Below the pieces are notes generated by a model. The model was given only the letters and a program-made list of their open reading frames with translations, did no database searches and had not been told where the DNA came from. 64,000 bases of DNA from Nereocystis luetkeana (taxonomy: Eukaryota > Sar > Phaeophyceae > Laminariales > Laminariaceae): contig JARUPZ010000004.1 of the NCBI GenBank assembly GCA_031213475.1, forward strand, positions 620,001 through 684,000. The letters are read 5' to 3'. Made by a program: the position numbers and the translations under genes. Shown piece after piece: positions 45,541-56,785 of the stretch (position 1 is the first letter of the stretch; each line of letters begins with the position of its first letter).

Positions 45541-46893
45541 GGCCGAGGCATGCGGGCACGGTAGCGGGAGAAGCAAACTAAAAGGTAAAGGCCCACCTCG
45601 ACTCGATAAAAGGGCTTCCAAGCGCGGAGAGTCCTCGCAATTCCAGTGCTGAGACGTCAAGCATCTGGGTGTCATATACCGGTTTTTACATGCGGCTGTA
45701 TCGTAAATAAACTAAGATTACAGCGGTACGTACCTGGTATAATGTGTACGAGGTACCTCGCACCGCATATACTCTGTGCTGTATCTACCAAGAAGTAGTG
45801 GATTGCTGGTGCGTCCCTATCTTTGATTGCAGTTCGCTCACGGTGCACACGACATGCACAAACATGTGCAATGGTGCTGCTCTACTCACATATACTAGAT
45901 ATATGTATGATAGAATTAGGCGTGGAAATCTCATTGGAGTGGGCCTGTTCTTTGCCGTTGTCTCTGGAATTGGCTGAAGCTCGCTCTCGACACACATGAA
46001 CAACTTTTGCACCGATACTAAACCGTACTACTCGTACTGCTGATGTGCGTGTAGTACTATCATACTGCGATTTTGTACTTACTATGTTTGCTATTATGCT
46101 ATCTGCTCATTTTGTTGTGTACCTGTAGGCACCGCCCTGCTGCTGCAAGCTTTAGCTTCAACGTTGTAGCATCTATGTTACAGGCAGCAGTAGCAGTACT
46201 TCAAAGCCACATTTCATTGACGCAGTTTCGACTGGTGCTACTGCTGTTAGTGCGTGTGTGCTTCTGAGGGCGTGCTATCCTGAACACGACGAGCCGGACG
46301 ATTCCAATGCGCATTTGCTCTATTAATAAATATCAAAAGCACCCGCGCAGTACAACAACAGCGGTACAACATCAGCAGCATCGATCAGTATAACAGCCAA
46401 CCACGCATAGGCTAATATACATAGGAACGCCTGTGTCCCACCTTTTCATCTTGCGACACCCCCGAATTTTCAAGTCAACCACATCCCGAGGGGAGCCTTG
46501 TACTACTATGTGTATACCACTTGGTACCTTAATCCCACGTCAACCTGTGCGCTCCAAACTGGCCCTGGCTACGTGCGACGTATTGCGATGTACAAGCATT
46601 GTACCAGGTACGGTTAGCGGTCAAGGCACCCTCTGACCTCACGCGAATTTACGCACATAGCCGCGGTTTCTACCACAACGGTTACAGCGAAAACGGGATC
46701 AATATTAGTACAGTTAATATCTGATTTATGGTTCTACAGCAGTTTTCTCCCACAGGCTTGCGAGTACAAACCGTTGCGCCCGTAAAGAAAGGACGACTAC
46801 GTGTATTCGGTGAGGCTCCACATACCCCGTTCTGGAGATACTCGTAACTCGTAACAGCCCACACGGTAGGGTACGCGCGATGTACTGGTATAT
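45541..46893. other. SmE intron, no exon seen
   Basis: TA-flanked scars occur at 45730, 46320 and 46602. No repeat family or exon was recognised. Confidence 0.35.
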
Positions 46894-48044
46894 AGAACCA
46901 CTTACTTAGATCACAATCCCTGAGCGTGCTCGCTTGGTACAACCCTGGCCTCTCAGAGCTCCCACTTCCAAACCGCCTCCTTTCATTACTTGCCGGACCT
47001 TTCCAGCAGTTCTTTGTTTTCTCCATTTCTCTTGGCACTCTCGGTTCGTTCTTCCTTTTTTCTTCTTTCGTTTCGTGTGCGTGCGTGTACTCCGAGTACG
47101 GCACCGCGGGAGAGCCCGGTACCGTCGCGGGTGTCAGCGGGTGCTGGCGGGTAGAGGGGGGATCGCAAGGAGCGCGGTCGCCGCTTTCGTGCCTAGACGT
47201 CGCGTGTGCCTCGAGACACGAGGGATGCATGAACGGGCTTTGTTTGGCCCTCCATTTATGACTTTTGATAGAGTATGTACGAGTTATAAGGGTCGTTCGG
47301 GATGGCAAGATAACATTAAAGCGGTGCTTATTTTTGCGACCACGCTGAAGTTGAAAGAGGGAGGTGTGCAGTTTGTACACCAACGTTATCGAGTTGGCGA
47401 ACGGAGGCCACGGTGAGCACCGGGCTTCACGCGAGGCGGGCGACGGGGCTGATTGTGGCAGAGAGTGAAAAAAGCTTTACCCGGACCGAATCGCTAGCGA
47501 GGTGATCGCGAGAGGGGCGGGCGGCTACGAGGCTGAGAGAGAAGCTCTTCTGTGCGATTTTTTCCTTTTTTTCTTTTCGACCGGGTGTAAGGTGTTCTAA
47601 TCAGGCAGATAATTATTACACGAGAGGGGACGGGGATTTTTTTTGTTTCCGAATTTTCGGTTTCATTTTCATTGTTTTTGCTGTTGTGCCGTGCTGTGGT
47701 TTCGCTTTCTTCGTACATACGAGTAAAGACATACCTGGTAGAGCATATCAAAAGAAGAAAATAAGTACAGTAGTACCCTACCTGGGGTATGTATGTACGT
47801 ACGTACGACATCCGCGACGCGAAGAGTATGTGGCATCCGAGCTGGCGTCGGAGCTGTTTTTTCCTGAAGCATGGCGGCGGGACTCTTGGCATTATCAAGT
47901 CGCCGGTTTGCAATTACTATCATTAAAAACACTAAATTCAATCGTGGACCTCTGTCACTTCGCATAATTTGATGTACTTTTTTCCTTCCTGAGCAAGCGT
48001 AACGGGCGGCGTTGGCCGCCCGCGGAGCGAAGCGCCTTGTATAC
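46894..48044. repeat. Dispersed repeat R1, copy 1, about 1.15 kb
   Basis: It is collinear with 61636-62766, from ACTTAGATCACAA and TGAGCGTGCTCG to a terminal hairpin (GGGCGGC, loop, GCCGCCC) followed by GCGGAGCGAAGCGCCTTG. Long frames on both strands (for example 46682-47383 minus) run out of the repeat and have no known domain. The copies differ by small indels, including a TACCTGGTA at 47732-47740 present only here. It lies in the SmE intron. Confidence 0.9.
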
Positions 48045-48059
48045 CATACCAGGGCCATT

Positions 48060-48178
48060 GACGGGTGGACACGACCCGACCCGCGGCATTTTTCACTTAT
48101 CCACATCTGACCCGACCCGAACCGTGAGATTTTGAAAGCTCCTGACCCAACCCGCGGGTCTGGTCAACACCCTGTGGA
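48060..48178. repeat. GACCC-rich dispersed repeat
   Basis: ACACGACCCGACCCGCGGCA and CTGACCCGACCCGAACCGTG match the block at 14815-15015. The right edge is ACACCCTGTGG. Confidence 0.6.
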
Positions 48179-48847
48179 CAACACCGGTAAATAATGAGAC
48201 AAGGTCGAATGCACACGTGCTGAAACATTGAGAGGTGGGACTGTGGGACCTCTCCAAGGCAAATACAAGAGCAGAGGGTGTTGAGATATTAGACTACTGC
48301 TCCAGTACGAGTAGTACTGCTGGTTGTATATATGAGGTATCGTACCTAATATGTACCTGGTACGCATCATACACCTGGTATACTGCTGTAGGTACGAGTA
48401 CTGCTGCTGTAGTTGTACCTCGACACATCGAGAGCTACTGGTACGGCGGTATGTACCCAGCTGCTTGCGCCGTTGGAATGCTACGATGAGTTCCTGACCA
48501 GGTACCTACACGTTCAGCCATTGTGGCCAATCCTTTGCTTTGCTCGCAAAAGCTGCGCAATTGCGTATCTTAGTGTCGCGATACCAAGCAGAAAGCAAGG
48601 GCTCTCGACCTAATGTCCCACGTGATTTCGACATGGCTACGAGTATCGCGTGCCACCTGCTGTATTTGTGTCGCATCTGGGATCAGGGAACGCAATCAAT
48701 CGCCTCTATTAGCTTTGTTTTTGAATATGATTTCGTGTGCCTGTGTACTTGTACTGCTGTAGGGCGAAGCAAGCTACCCTTGTTACCCGAAAAGAGAAAC
48801 GGAACCCGGCCGTTCAGAAATAGCTCTGCCTTGGAAGGACCACTCAC

Positions 48848-48902
48848 GTTTTGCAGAAACCTGAAGATGAGCGAAATAGGCTGGGTCATGACCTTCTTCA
48901 CC
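48848..48902 (-). CDS. SNRPE: SmE, N-terminal exon
   Basis: This is a 55-base exon with donor CAAAAC then GTGAGT. It encodes VKKVMTQPISLIFRFLQN after one base that completes a codon from an upstream exon (intron phase 2). Human SmE has VQKVMVQPINLIFRYLQN at this place. The acceptor CAG follows directly on a run of 20 G (the plus-strand C run 48906-48925) where a pyrimidine tract would be expected. The initiating exon was not found; starting at the internal Met would lose the conserved VKKV. Confidence 0.92.
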
Positions 48903-48905
48903 CTG

Positions 48906-48925
48906 CCCCCCCCCCCCCCCCCCCC
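48906..48925. repeat. 20-base C homopolymer at the SmE acceptor
   Basis: On the gene strand this is G20 immediately 5' of the CAG acceptor of the SmE exon at 48848-48902. Confidence 0.95.
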
Positions 48926-49513
48926 TTCCTCCCCCAAAGCCCGACATGATGAGGCTGAGCTGCTACCGCTGCTGCTGCTCGCGTTGATGCTCAGCTCTCC
49001 TGACAGCTTGAGCAAAATCAATCTCTCAAAAATCCTAGCGGGGGCAAGATTCAAACAACACCTTGCTCCTTCCAACGACCTTCTGATCACAGCGAGTGAG
49101 GTTCTACTCTGTCGCGCGCCGTGCTGCTGGTGAGTCGGTAACAGATCCACCACACGATCATCAGTTTCCGGGAGGGAAGAAAGGCCCGTATTTCCTTATA
49201 GGCAAGGCCTTCCCCGCATCCACAAACCCCATCAAATCCATCCCCGTTTCCCTGTGCGGGGTGGCAAAATTTCGAATTTGAATAATATTCAATTTTGACG
49301 GTTTCCGGGTTTCCGCCCATGTCGATCATACGGTTGAGTCAGGTACACGAGGTACAGTGTACAGTCACTGCGACCACGCTCTTGCCCTGTATAGCTCCTA
49401 CTCCCCCTCCTAGCCATCCTCCACCTACAACCAGCATCGCCTCTCTGGGTCCAGCGTCAGCTCGTTATTTTCTCTCGACCAAAGGGAACTTGCAAGAGAG
49501 AAGCACCACCATC
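48926..49513. promoter_or_regulatory. Probable shared 5' region of SmE and the methyltransferase gene
   Basis: SmE runs leftward from 48902 and the methyltransferase runs rightward from 49514. The intervening 0.6 kb is unusually free of repeats and has a pyrimidine-rich 5' leader before the methyltransferase ATG (49390-49440). A divergent promoter is plausible only if the missing SmE first exon lies here; I found no clear TATA or initiator. Confidence 0.3.
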
Positions 49514-49888
49514 ATGGTCGCTGTGCCACGAGTTTCGGTCGTGATGACTCTGTTGTTCTTGCAAAAGTGCGGAGCGTTTGTGGCGCCCCGTTCTCTGGCC
49601 CCGCAAGGGTCTGCCTCCGTCCCGCGACTCGGTGTGAGCACCTCCTCGGCCTCGGGGTACAAGTCGCGGCACGTTTGGGCGCGAGCCCCGGGGCAGGCCG
49701 CGACGATGGTGCTCGCGGGGTTGCCGTCGAAGACGGAGCGTACGAAGGGTAGGCCGTGGGAGGAAGATTTTCCGACAACGGTTGCGAAGGCCGCCTTCGC
49801 TTCCCTCAAGGACAAGGCCAGATATATTATGGTCAAGGGTGCTGAGAAGCGAGGTCTCGACTGGACAGGCATCGTCGAAGCCCTGCAG
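49514..49888 (+). CDS. Plastid SAM-methyltransferase, exon 1
   Basis: This is an exon of 125 codons starting at ATG 49514 (context CACCATCATGG) and ending CTGCAG then GTATGC, phase 0. Residues 1-20 are a signal peptide (MVAVPRVSVVMTLLFLQKCG). AFVAP at 21-25 is a textbook ASAFAP-type site, followed by a Ser/Arg-rich transit peptide to about residue 65. The rest (KAAFASLKDKARYIMVKGAE, then KRGLDWTGIVEALQ) precedes the conserved core in later exons. In-frame codons upstream to 49295 are likely leader, not protein. Confidence 0.88.
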
Positions 49889-49964
49889 GTATGCTTGCTT
49901 ATTATGCTTGATCCGCTGTCGGTGTGGTTTTTCCTTGCCGTGCTCGTCGACCGCTTCTGCTGCT

Positions 49965-49982
49965 GCTGCTGCTGCTGCTGTG
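49965..49982. repeat. Short CTG microsatellite in intron 1
   Basis: Six CTG units lie 76 bases after the exon 1 donor. Confidence 0.8.
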
Positions 49983-50688
49983 TCAGATTTTCAGATTTTC
50001 ATCTGCTGCTTCATCAAGGTCCCACGTTGCAGTTCCATAATGAGTCGGAGTTGGTTGTTTTTCGTTCAATAATGAGCATCAGGTCATCGTCGAAAATCAC
50101 TAAAAAACGCCGGAGATTTTTTGTTTTTGTACCTGGGGGCCCGACTTCGACGATCTTCGATCTTTGATGCGCGCCTTTGTTCGGAGGACAAACCGCCTTG
50201 CTAGAAGCCCCCCCCCGCTCCCCCCCCTCGTGCCCCCCCACCTCGCGTCCCACGCATAGTTGCCCCCCGATTGCGTCGCCCAACCGTGACCGCAACATAT
50301 TTTTTATTTTGTTTTCACACGCGAATTGCTCCTCTCGTACCACTCGATTCGCATTTCAATATTTCTATTACTTTGACAGTGTCTTTGAAAATGTAACTCT
50401 GTGCGTGGATATCCTTTTATGATTAATAGTGTATCGTACATAATATCCAGTATTCTACCGGACTGATATCAGGTATCAGTAGTACGTTACCTGCTAACAC
50501 TGCAGTATGTGACCGGTATTATTATGGCATGTAGTATGTGATGTATGTACTCTGTACCAGGTAGTACTTAGGGAATGGAAGTGTGGACGCGAAGGAAGTG
50601 GGTTGTCTTGAACGAATTCGGTATAGACTGACGCAGATGGCATATATATAGATATATATACAATGAATCTCGGCCGCTGTGAGCAAAC

Positions 50689-50883
50689 CTTAAAATTCCG
50701 ATTTTATCTTCAACTTTGTATGGGACTCCGGACGCCTTCGCTCCCCTGCCTTCGAGCTTGCTTTTTCGACCGCTTTCCTCGAGGGTCGCGCGAGCCGGCC
50801 TCCGACGGGTGTTCTCCCGTGCGCGCGTCTCGGAGTCTCGCGCCACCGCCGAACCCGGCGACCCCGAACTTGAGGGATATTTG
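50689..50883 (-). CDS. Possible minus-strand exon, basic disordered segment
   Basis: A strong acceptor (GTCTCCTTTTTCCAG) opens a 65-codon frame to a weak donor (TTTTAAG then GTTTGC), phase 2-2. The product is basic and unordered (SETRARENTRRRPARATLEE, then SGRKSKLEGRGAKASGVPYK). Part of it recurs in the neighbouring repeat near 51430-51500, so it may be repeat sequence. It would be in phase with the SmE exon at 48848, but no known SmE carries such an extension. Confidence 0.18.
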
Positions 50884-51290
50884 CTGGAAAAAGGAGACAC
50901 GGACGTTCTATTTTCTGTGGTCCTGGAAATTTGTTTAGGTGTTGTTGCTCCGCGAAGAGCTTCTCGTGACAGGCTTCATCTTACAGTATTAATAGTAGCT
51001 TTTTACTCTCCGAGGTTCGATCTCTTGGTCTTGCTGATGCTACGTACCGCTTTCTACCGACTGCCTTGCTTTGCGGGCCGCCACCATCGGCCTGTTCGAA
51101 CCCCTCGGTCCTGCCTTCCTCGGTGGCTCCCTTCCCTTGTCCCTGTTTCTTCGCCGGACAACTACACGCGCCTTCTCGGCGTACCGCGCAGTTCTTGGTA
51201 CCAGATCGTTGCATATCCCGGTGATTTTGCTTTGTTGTTGTTTTTTTTTAGTCAAAGTTTGGTAAAACTCGGCACATCTTCTCTTTTTCC
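50690..51290. repeat. Dispersed repeat R2, copy C (partial)
   Basis: CTCCGAGGTTCGATCTCTTG then GTCTTGCTGATGCTACGTAC and CTTGCTTTGCGGGCC match copies A and B from about 51010. Upstream TTTGTATGGGACTCCGGACG matches the flank of copy B near 51450. The copy has GTAC inserted after GATGCTAC relative to A and B. Confidence 0.7.
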
Positions 51291-51510
51291 CCTACTACTG
51301 CGTATTGTTTTAAACGTAGAAGGTACACGGGTTGCCCGTGTACTCATCAGGATGCGAACGATAAAATAATAGCTGCGTTGAGGAGACACCACACGGAGCT
51401 CTATCTTCAGGTTGCGGGAAGCCTTCGCTATCGATTTAGTCTTGAACTTTGTCTGGGACTCCGGGCGCCTTCGCCTCCCTGCCTTCATGCTTGCTTTTTC
51501 GACATCGATA

Positions 51511-52862
51511 CGTATTGACAGTCTCATGTATTCTTGGGTGCGATATCTGTAAAAGCTTATTATTTACCTGGTATACTGTATACTACGTGACAGACTTGAT
51601 CTTATCTCATTTTCTCTCCGAGGTTCCATCTCTCGGCCTTGCTGATGCTACCGCTTTCTCCCGACTCCCTTGCTTTGCGGGCCACCATCGGCCTGATCGG
51701 CCACCTCGGTCTTCCCTTACTCGTTGGCTGCCTTCCATTGCCCCTCTCTCTTCGACGGACGACTGCACGCGCCTTCTCGGGGTATCGCACCGTTCTGGGT
51801 ACCAGATCGTTGTATATTATCCCGGTGATTGCTGTGTTGGTTTTAGAACTCGGCACGTCTTCTGTTTTCGCCGGGATTCAGACTGAGAACACTACCCATG
51901 TCGTCAGCAGTAGTAGTACGAGTACTTTGCGGTTGTTCTGTATTGCCGATCGATATCAGGTATCAGGTATCCGGTAGGTGCTCTATCCTGCTCATCATAC
52001 TTGCAGTATCTCGATTGCTGCCTGCTGTTCTCAGGATTGAGTGCGATAATGCGCGTACAGTACGCATCCTGTTCTCGCAGCAATTTATGCGTATACTGCA
52101 AGTTGCGGTCTGCTGCGATGCCGTACATACCGCTGCTGCTGCTGTTGTTGTTGTGCTGCTACTGGTGTTGCGGCTGGGTCTGCACAGTAGCAGCAGCTGC
52201 AGCAACCGACCGCAGCAGCAGTGGTGCCTGCTACTACTGCTCTTGCTGCTGCTGTTGCTGCTATCTTTTATGTTATGCTGGAGCGCTGCAGCTGCTATCG
52301 ATTTCGTGTGCGGGAGAGGTCATCTCCTCTGCACAAGCGCCGTTGGAAGTAGGGGTGACATAGGCGTGGGTTTTGGGTACTTGGCAACTGGGCAGCAAAA
52401 GGGCAAGAAAACTACAGCAGTGTACTATCATCGTGAACACAATTAAAGCAATCTCAGTCCTGTGAGAAACGCCTCGGAACTGAGCTGATTTCTGCCCCCG
52501 ACAGCAGCAACTGCTCCAAATTATCGATGATCTCCTGGCCCATAAGAAATAATAGACGGTTGTGATTTCCGGGCTTCAGAGTACATGGCTGAAAAAGACA
52601 AAAATAATGACGTCCCAAACAAATGCGGTATTTTGGTTGGTCTATAAAATTCGAGTGAGACTGAGATACGAAAACTGAGAACTGACACTTGGCAGCGCCT
52701 TTTCCCTGCATCACTTGGCAGTGCCCTGATCCCGTTCGTAACAAGATCGAATGGTACATTTATGTCAACTTCCTTAAAAGTAATCACACGACTTGGCACT
52801 GGGGTATATTTTCCTATCCGGAGCATGGGTGCCGGCAGGCACCCTTCCTTGCGGAGCCCTTG
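51511..52862. repeat. Dispersed repeat R2, copy B
   Basis: It is collinear with 23253-24627 and ends in the same hairpin (GGGTGCCGGCAGGCACCC) and GCGGAGCCCTTG. It carries a 7-bp duplication (ATCAGGT near 51960) and lacks 22 bp present in copy A near 24100. It lies in intron 1 of the methyltransferase gene. Confidence 0.85.
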
Positions 52863-53285
52863 TATATGTATATGTATGGGTACCAGTTTATTTTGGGGTA
52901 CAGACCGAGCACTTCACTGTTACCCACCTGGTACTGTACTGCAGTATACACTGCTATTAATAGCAGCTAGCTGCTGCTGTACCACCACTAATTAATTAAT
53001 ACCAAGCATATCTACCGCAAGCCAAGCGATAAATCGGGGATTTCTCAGATTGACTGTGGTCAAGACAAACTATGTTGCGCAGATTAGATGCGGTACCGAC
53101 TACCTGGTACTATTAAATAATAGGTACGACGACTATCGCTATTATTAATGCTAGGTACGATAATTTTCTCAGCCGCACGCACACGAGCACAAAATACCAA
53201 AAACGAAACCTTCAGTTCGTTTTTTTTTATTTTCAACCTCCGGCGGATTGGTACTCGTACAAATAAAACTCAAGCTCACCACGCT
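52863..53285. other. Intron 1, no exon seen
   Basis: TA-rich scars are dense here (TACCTGGTACT at 53100, CTATTAATAG at 52954, TTAATTAATTAATA near 52990). Confidence 0.4.
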
Positions 53286-53640
53286 GTGAGGGTCTTAGTC
53301 CGTTGGGCTAAAGGTAATATGTTAATCAATCGCCTACTCAGTCTAAGCCTCATAACACTCTCCCCCCCTGGAACGGACCGGATTTTACGGGTCGACGCGC
53401 CACCAAACGCGGTTCCAATTTCTGGGGATCCAAAAGCATTTTTCAGATTCTTGACATGAGGAAACTCGCTTTTCTTTAAAAAGCGATTTCATGGTGGACG
53501 TGAGATTCGTACTCACGACCAACGACTCATGTCCTGCCGACGACGCCATTTATTTGTGAGGGTCTTAGTCCGTTGGGCTAAATAAAGGTAAAAGATTAAC
53601 CAATCGCCTACTCAATCTAAGCCTCATAACAACGCTTTGA
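53286..53640. repeat. Duplicated block around a tRNA-like core
   Basis: GTGAGGGTCTTAGTCCGTTG, ATCAATCGCCTACTCA and TAAGCCTCATAACA occur at 53286 and again at 53557, about 270 bp apart. On the minus strand 53490-53550 contains a T-arm-like hairpin GTGAG-TACGAAT-CTCAC, so the block may be two copies of a tRNA-derived SINE. Confidence 0.55.
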
Positions 53641-54462
53641 CTTTACATCGACGGCTGTCGGTTTGCTCTGTGGCTCATGATAAAAATAAGCGGAGGTTTG
53701 TCTGGTGACACTTGTGTTGCGAGCAATCGGCGGAAAAAACGAAAGCTTCTTCAGTTTATGTACTTCGAAGTATGTACCCGGTAGTTCATCTTACGTCGGC
53801 GGCTGCCGTTCAGGCTTCTTGTTTTGCTCGTTTTGAAGTACTACTGTAGCGTGACGCGCGCCCCCTGCAGTGTGACGCAACAGCAAGTAGCATTGTCTTT
53901 GTGTTCTACAGCAGTAGTTTTCATTCGAACGATCTGAGTACAGAATATAAAAGGCATCTATTCATAGCGTGAACTACTAATAGCAGTCGTCAGGTACGAG
54001 GTGCGATACCTCGTAGACTTGGAGGGCGACCCCGGACCTTACTTACATATTATCCAACCAAGTACCCAAACCTCTCCTCTCCCCTCCTCCCCCCCTGCGT
54101 TTGCTTCGTCTCTGCTACGAGTATTAACCCTCTTCCAACAGTTGGATCATGTTGTATCGTATTTTACTCGTGTGTACCGGACACATCTGGTATTGGACAC
54201 GTGCAATGTACGTGTCAAACCTGGTGCTAAACCATGTGGCGCCGAAGGCACACGAACTGTGGCCCCGGCCGATATTTGCTGCTACTCCGAGCACCACACT
54301 ATTAGTGCTATTACTACTACAACTACCTGGTATGGTCGTACCACGATAGTATATCCACTACTGTAACACTACTACGTTGTGTATCGACACGAACTGCCCT
54401 CTTGTGGTCATCTTTATAACTGGTATGCATTTGCTGCTCGGTGCCTTTGCGTTTGTTCGCAG

Positions 54463-54553
54463 GGGGCGGAGAACTGGGAGAAGCGGCGAACTGCCATCCT
54501 CGCAAACAGCGATGTCGTCGTACCGGAGTACTACCTCAAGCAGTTCCATGCAT
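54463..54553 (+). CDS. Plastid SAM-methyltransferase, exon 2
   Basis: This is a 91-base exon with acceptor TTTGTTCGCAG and donor CATGCAT then GTGAGG. It enters in phase 0 and leaves in phase 1. It encodes GAENWEKRRTAILANSDVVV then PEYYLKQFHA. PEYYL-QFHA is the conserved block preceding GNLCW in this methyltransferase group. The split Tyr codon (T plus AT) is completed by exon 3. Confidence 0.9.
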
Positions 54554-55536
54554 GTGAGGGCGCTATTGTACTGTTGAGTTCAAGGTCGGGACACTTGGTA
54601 TCCTTTTTTTAGGTTTGCCTTTTGAGCAGGCACTTGTTGGTACTCACGTGTGTGAATACTTGGAGATAGAAGATCAGCTTTAGTCCTTTCGTGCACGGTG
54701 GACACTGAGAGCAAGGCTCGTTCGTGCCTCGCTAGGCATCTAGGATACGCCTCCCATGTACTGCAAACACGATCCCAATACCTGAATCCAGGTTATTACC
54801 GGCCTTTCGGCTTCATTGAAAGCAGTACCATAACACTAGCCCAATCTGATAAGCCGCACATACATACATACATGCAGAAATATGGGAAATTCGGGGAAAC
54901 CTCGATTCCACGAGCGAGAACACGAGTCGAAAATGCGGCTCCTCAAAACCCACTCTCATACCTCTGAACGGCAAGGTTACGAAGCCGGCAACGGACGCCA
55001 AGAAAAAGAAAGAAAGGGAAGAAAGGAAGCCTAACCGTATGGGACAGGGATAAATCGTCATCGAAAGTCATCGCCATACCATCCGCGAGGGGGGTGGTAA
55101 AAAAAGTGTCTGCGGAAAAGCGAAAGGTTAGCGCAAAAGCCAGGCGGTCCTGTGCCCCAGCATGAGTAGTAGTCAATTTTACCCGGATCGCCCCCGACTC
55201 CCGAGCGCGGGGTGTTCGGTATGACGAAGAAGGAAAACAACACGGGGTGCACCATACACCACCTAAACCCAAACCAAAACTCCGGAAACAAACGTGTTCC
55301 GTGCCGCAGATGAGTGCCCCGAGCACGCAGACCAGTCCCGACACTTAGGGGGGGGGGCGGCAGGACGAAATAAATGCGTAAAAATCACCCCCAACCCGAC
55401 CCGAGAAAAAAACATACAGCGCCAAAATCATACCGCATAGAAAAAGAAAACGACCCGAATTATAAGAAAATCCCCCAAAAGACCAGGAAAACGGCAAGAA
55501 GAAGAAAAAAAAACGAGCGCAGCCGAAATGCGAAAA
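54554..55536. other. Intron 2, no exon seen
   Basis: Frames on both strands around 54700-55340 have no domain and lie in A-rich or low-complexity sequence. Confidence 0.4.
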
Positions 55537-56071
55537 TCAGCTATCCACGGCTGCGCCTCGAGATTCATCTACGTCACGCTGGACCCCCCGTGCAAACGCG
55601 CTAGCCAAGTGATTTTGCAGACACCAAGAACCTCGTACAGCTTTCGTCGAAGTCGTGTAGCGCGCCGGAGAAAGAGGAAGCTTGATGGTTCCCGGGTCGT
55701 CCAAAAATCGAACCAAATGTACTCCATCCGTGGGCGTAGTCGCGCTGATTTTCCCGAGACACCACAGACCGTCGTCGCCCTTGTTCCAGAGGTGGGCCCC
55801 GTTGGGAAGCACGATGTTGCAGTATCGGCAAGCCCATCGGCGTGCGATACGCAGCCATAGCCGGGTGCCAGAAACCGTTCGCCGTCACTCCGAAAAATCT
55901 CCCGTTGTGCTGTGCCAATTTGCATCCGGCGGTATAGAGCGGTTGGTATGGCGGTCCTCGTTCGGGGTGCCGGCGCAGTAGCGCAAAATTTCGTGGGGAG
56001 AGAGCTGAAGGCCCATTTTTCGTTCCTACGAAGGTCGGGAAAGTCCTGTCCAATCTATGCGTCTCGTACAT
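55537..56071 (-). mobile_element. Fossil fragment of a retroelement polyprotein (uncertain)
   Basis: Minus-strand frames encode a Trp/Gly-rich module (KGDDGLWCLGKIS, then VRFLDDPG, then PARYTTSTKAVRGSWCLQ). I associate it with small reader-type domains at the ends of retroelement polyproteins in protists. It is broken and only a short piece; no ends or repeats are visible. The assignment is from memory and weak. Confidence 0.3.
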
Positions 56072-56785
56072 GACTGCGATGACGCAACCTCAACCTTACA
56101 CCTTACACAGCAATTTCATTTATATGGGAGTAAAGTTTCATGGCATGTGAGGTTACAATCTCATGGTATGCGAGGGTACTCATATGGTTCATGCACGTGA
56201 CGGCACTGCCTTAGGGGCTTCGTTGGAGTTTTTTTTTTTCCATATATATACGTTGTATGTGAAATAATTTCGAACTGTGTGAAGTTCAACTTTCCTGATA
56301 TTTCGCCCCATGTTAAATTCACATATTCGAATTCTCAAGCATGGGATTTTTTCACATATATATATATATATATGTGGAAATTCTGACTCTCCCATAACAA
56401 CGGTTTCATGTATGTGAAAGCCCCGTAGTGTATGATGCGCTAAAATTTGGAACATAGGAAATCGGCAATCAGGCGCGTGGGGTGTTCTGTAGTATTGTAC
56501 TAACACGTGTATCACCAACTATATTCGTGACACACGTTGCAGCGATTAGCCAATGCTTCCAATGATTTGCATAAAGTCATACCCCTGGTACGTGTATACT
56601 CGAAGCACGTACTTTTTGCCTAAAGTCATACCTGTACACTCGAAGTACGTACTCCGGTTTCAACTCTGACCATGCACACGCCTGTCATCCAACGCCGCTT
56701 ATAACTCAGAACCCTGATCGTGCATACGCCAGTCACCCAATCAATGCCGCTTACAAGTCCGACCGTGCGTACGTCTGGGTAGCCG

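Larger units (their letters stand above)
38376..48902 (-). other. SNRPE: Gene span: SmE (snRNP E), more than 10.5 kb
   Basis: Three exons on the minus strand, 48848-48902, 39055-39162 and 38376-38459, encode nearly all of the Sm core protein E (about 81 residues plus a missing short N terminus). Introns are 9685 bp and 595 bp, plus an unlocated intron upstream in phase 2. Human SmE starts with about 9 residues before the part seen here, so the first exon may be under 30 bases. The end of this gene lies inside intron 4 of the HHL1-like gene, and that gene's last proposed exon lies inside the 9.7-kb SmE intron. Confidence 0.85.

Noticed and set aside
46682-47383. 233-residue minus-strand frame
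   Set aside because: It lies largely in repeat R1, whose second copy (61650-61955) does not preserve the frame as a whole.
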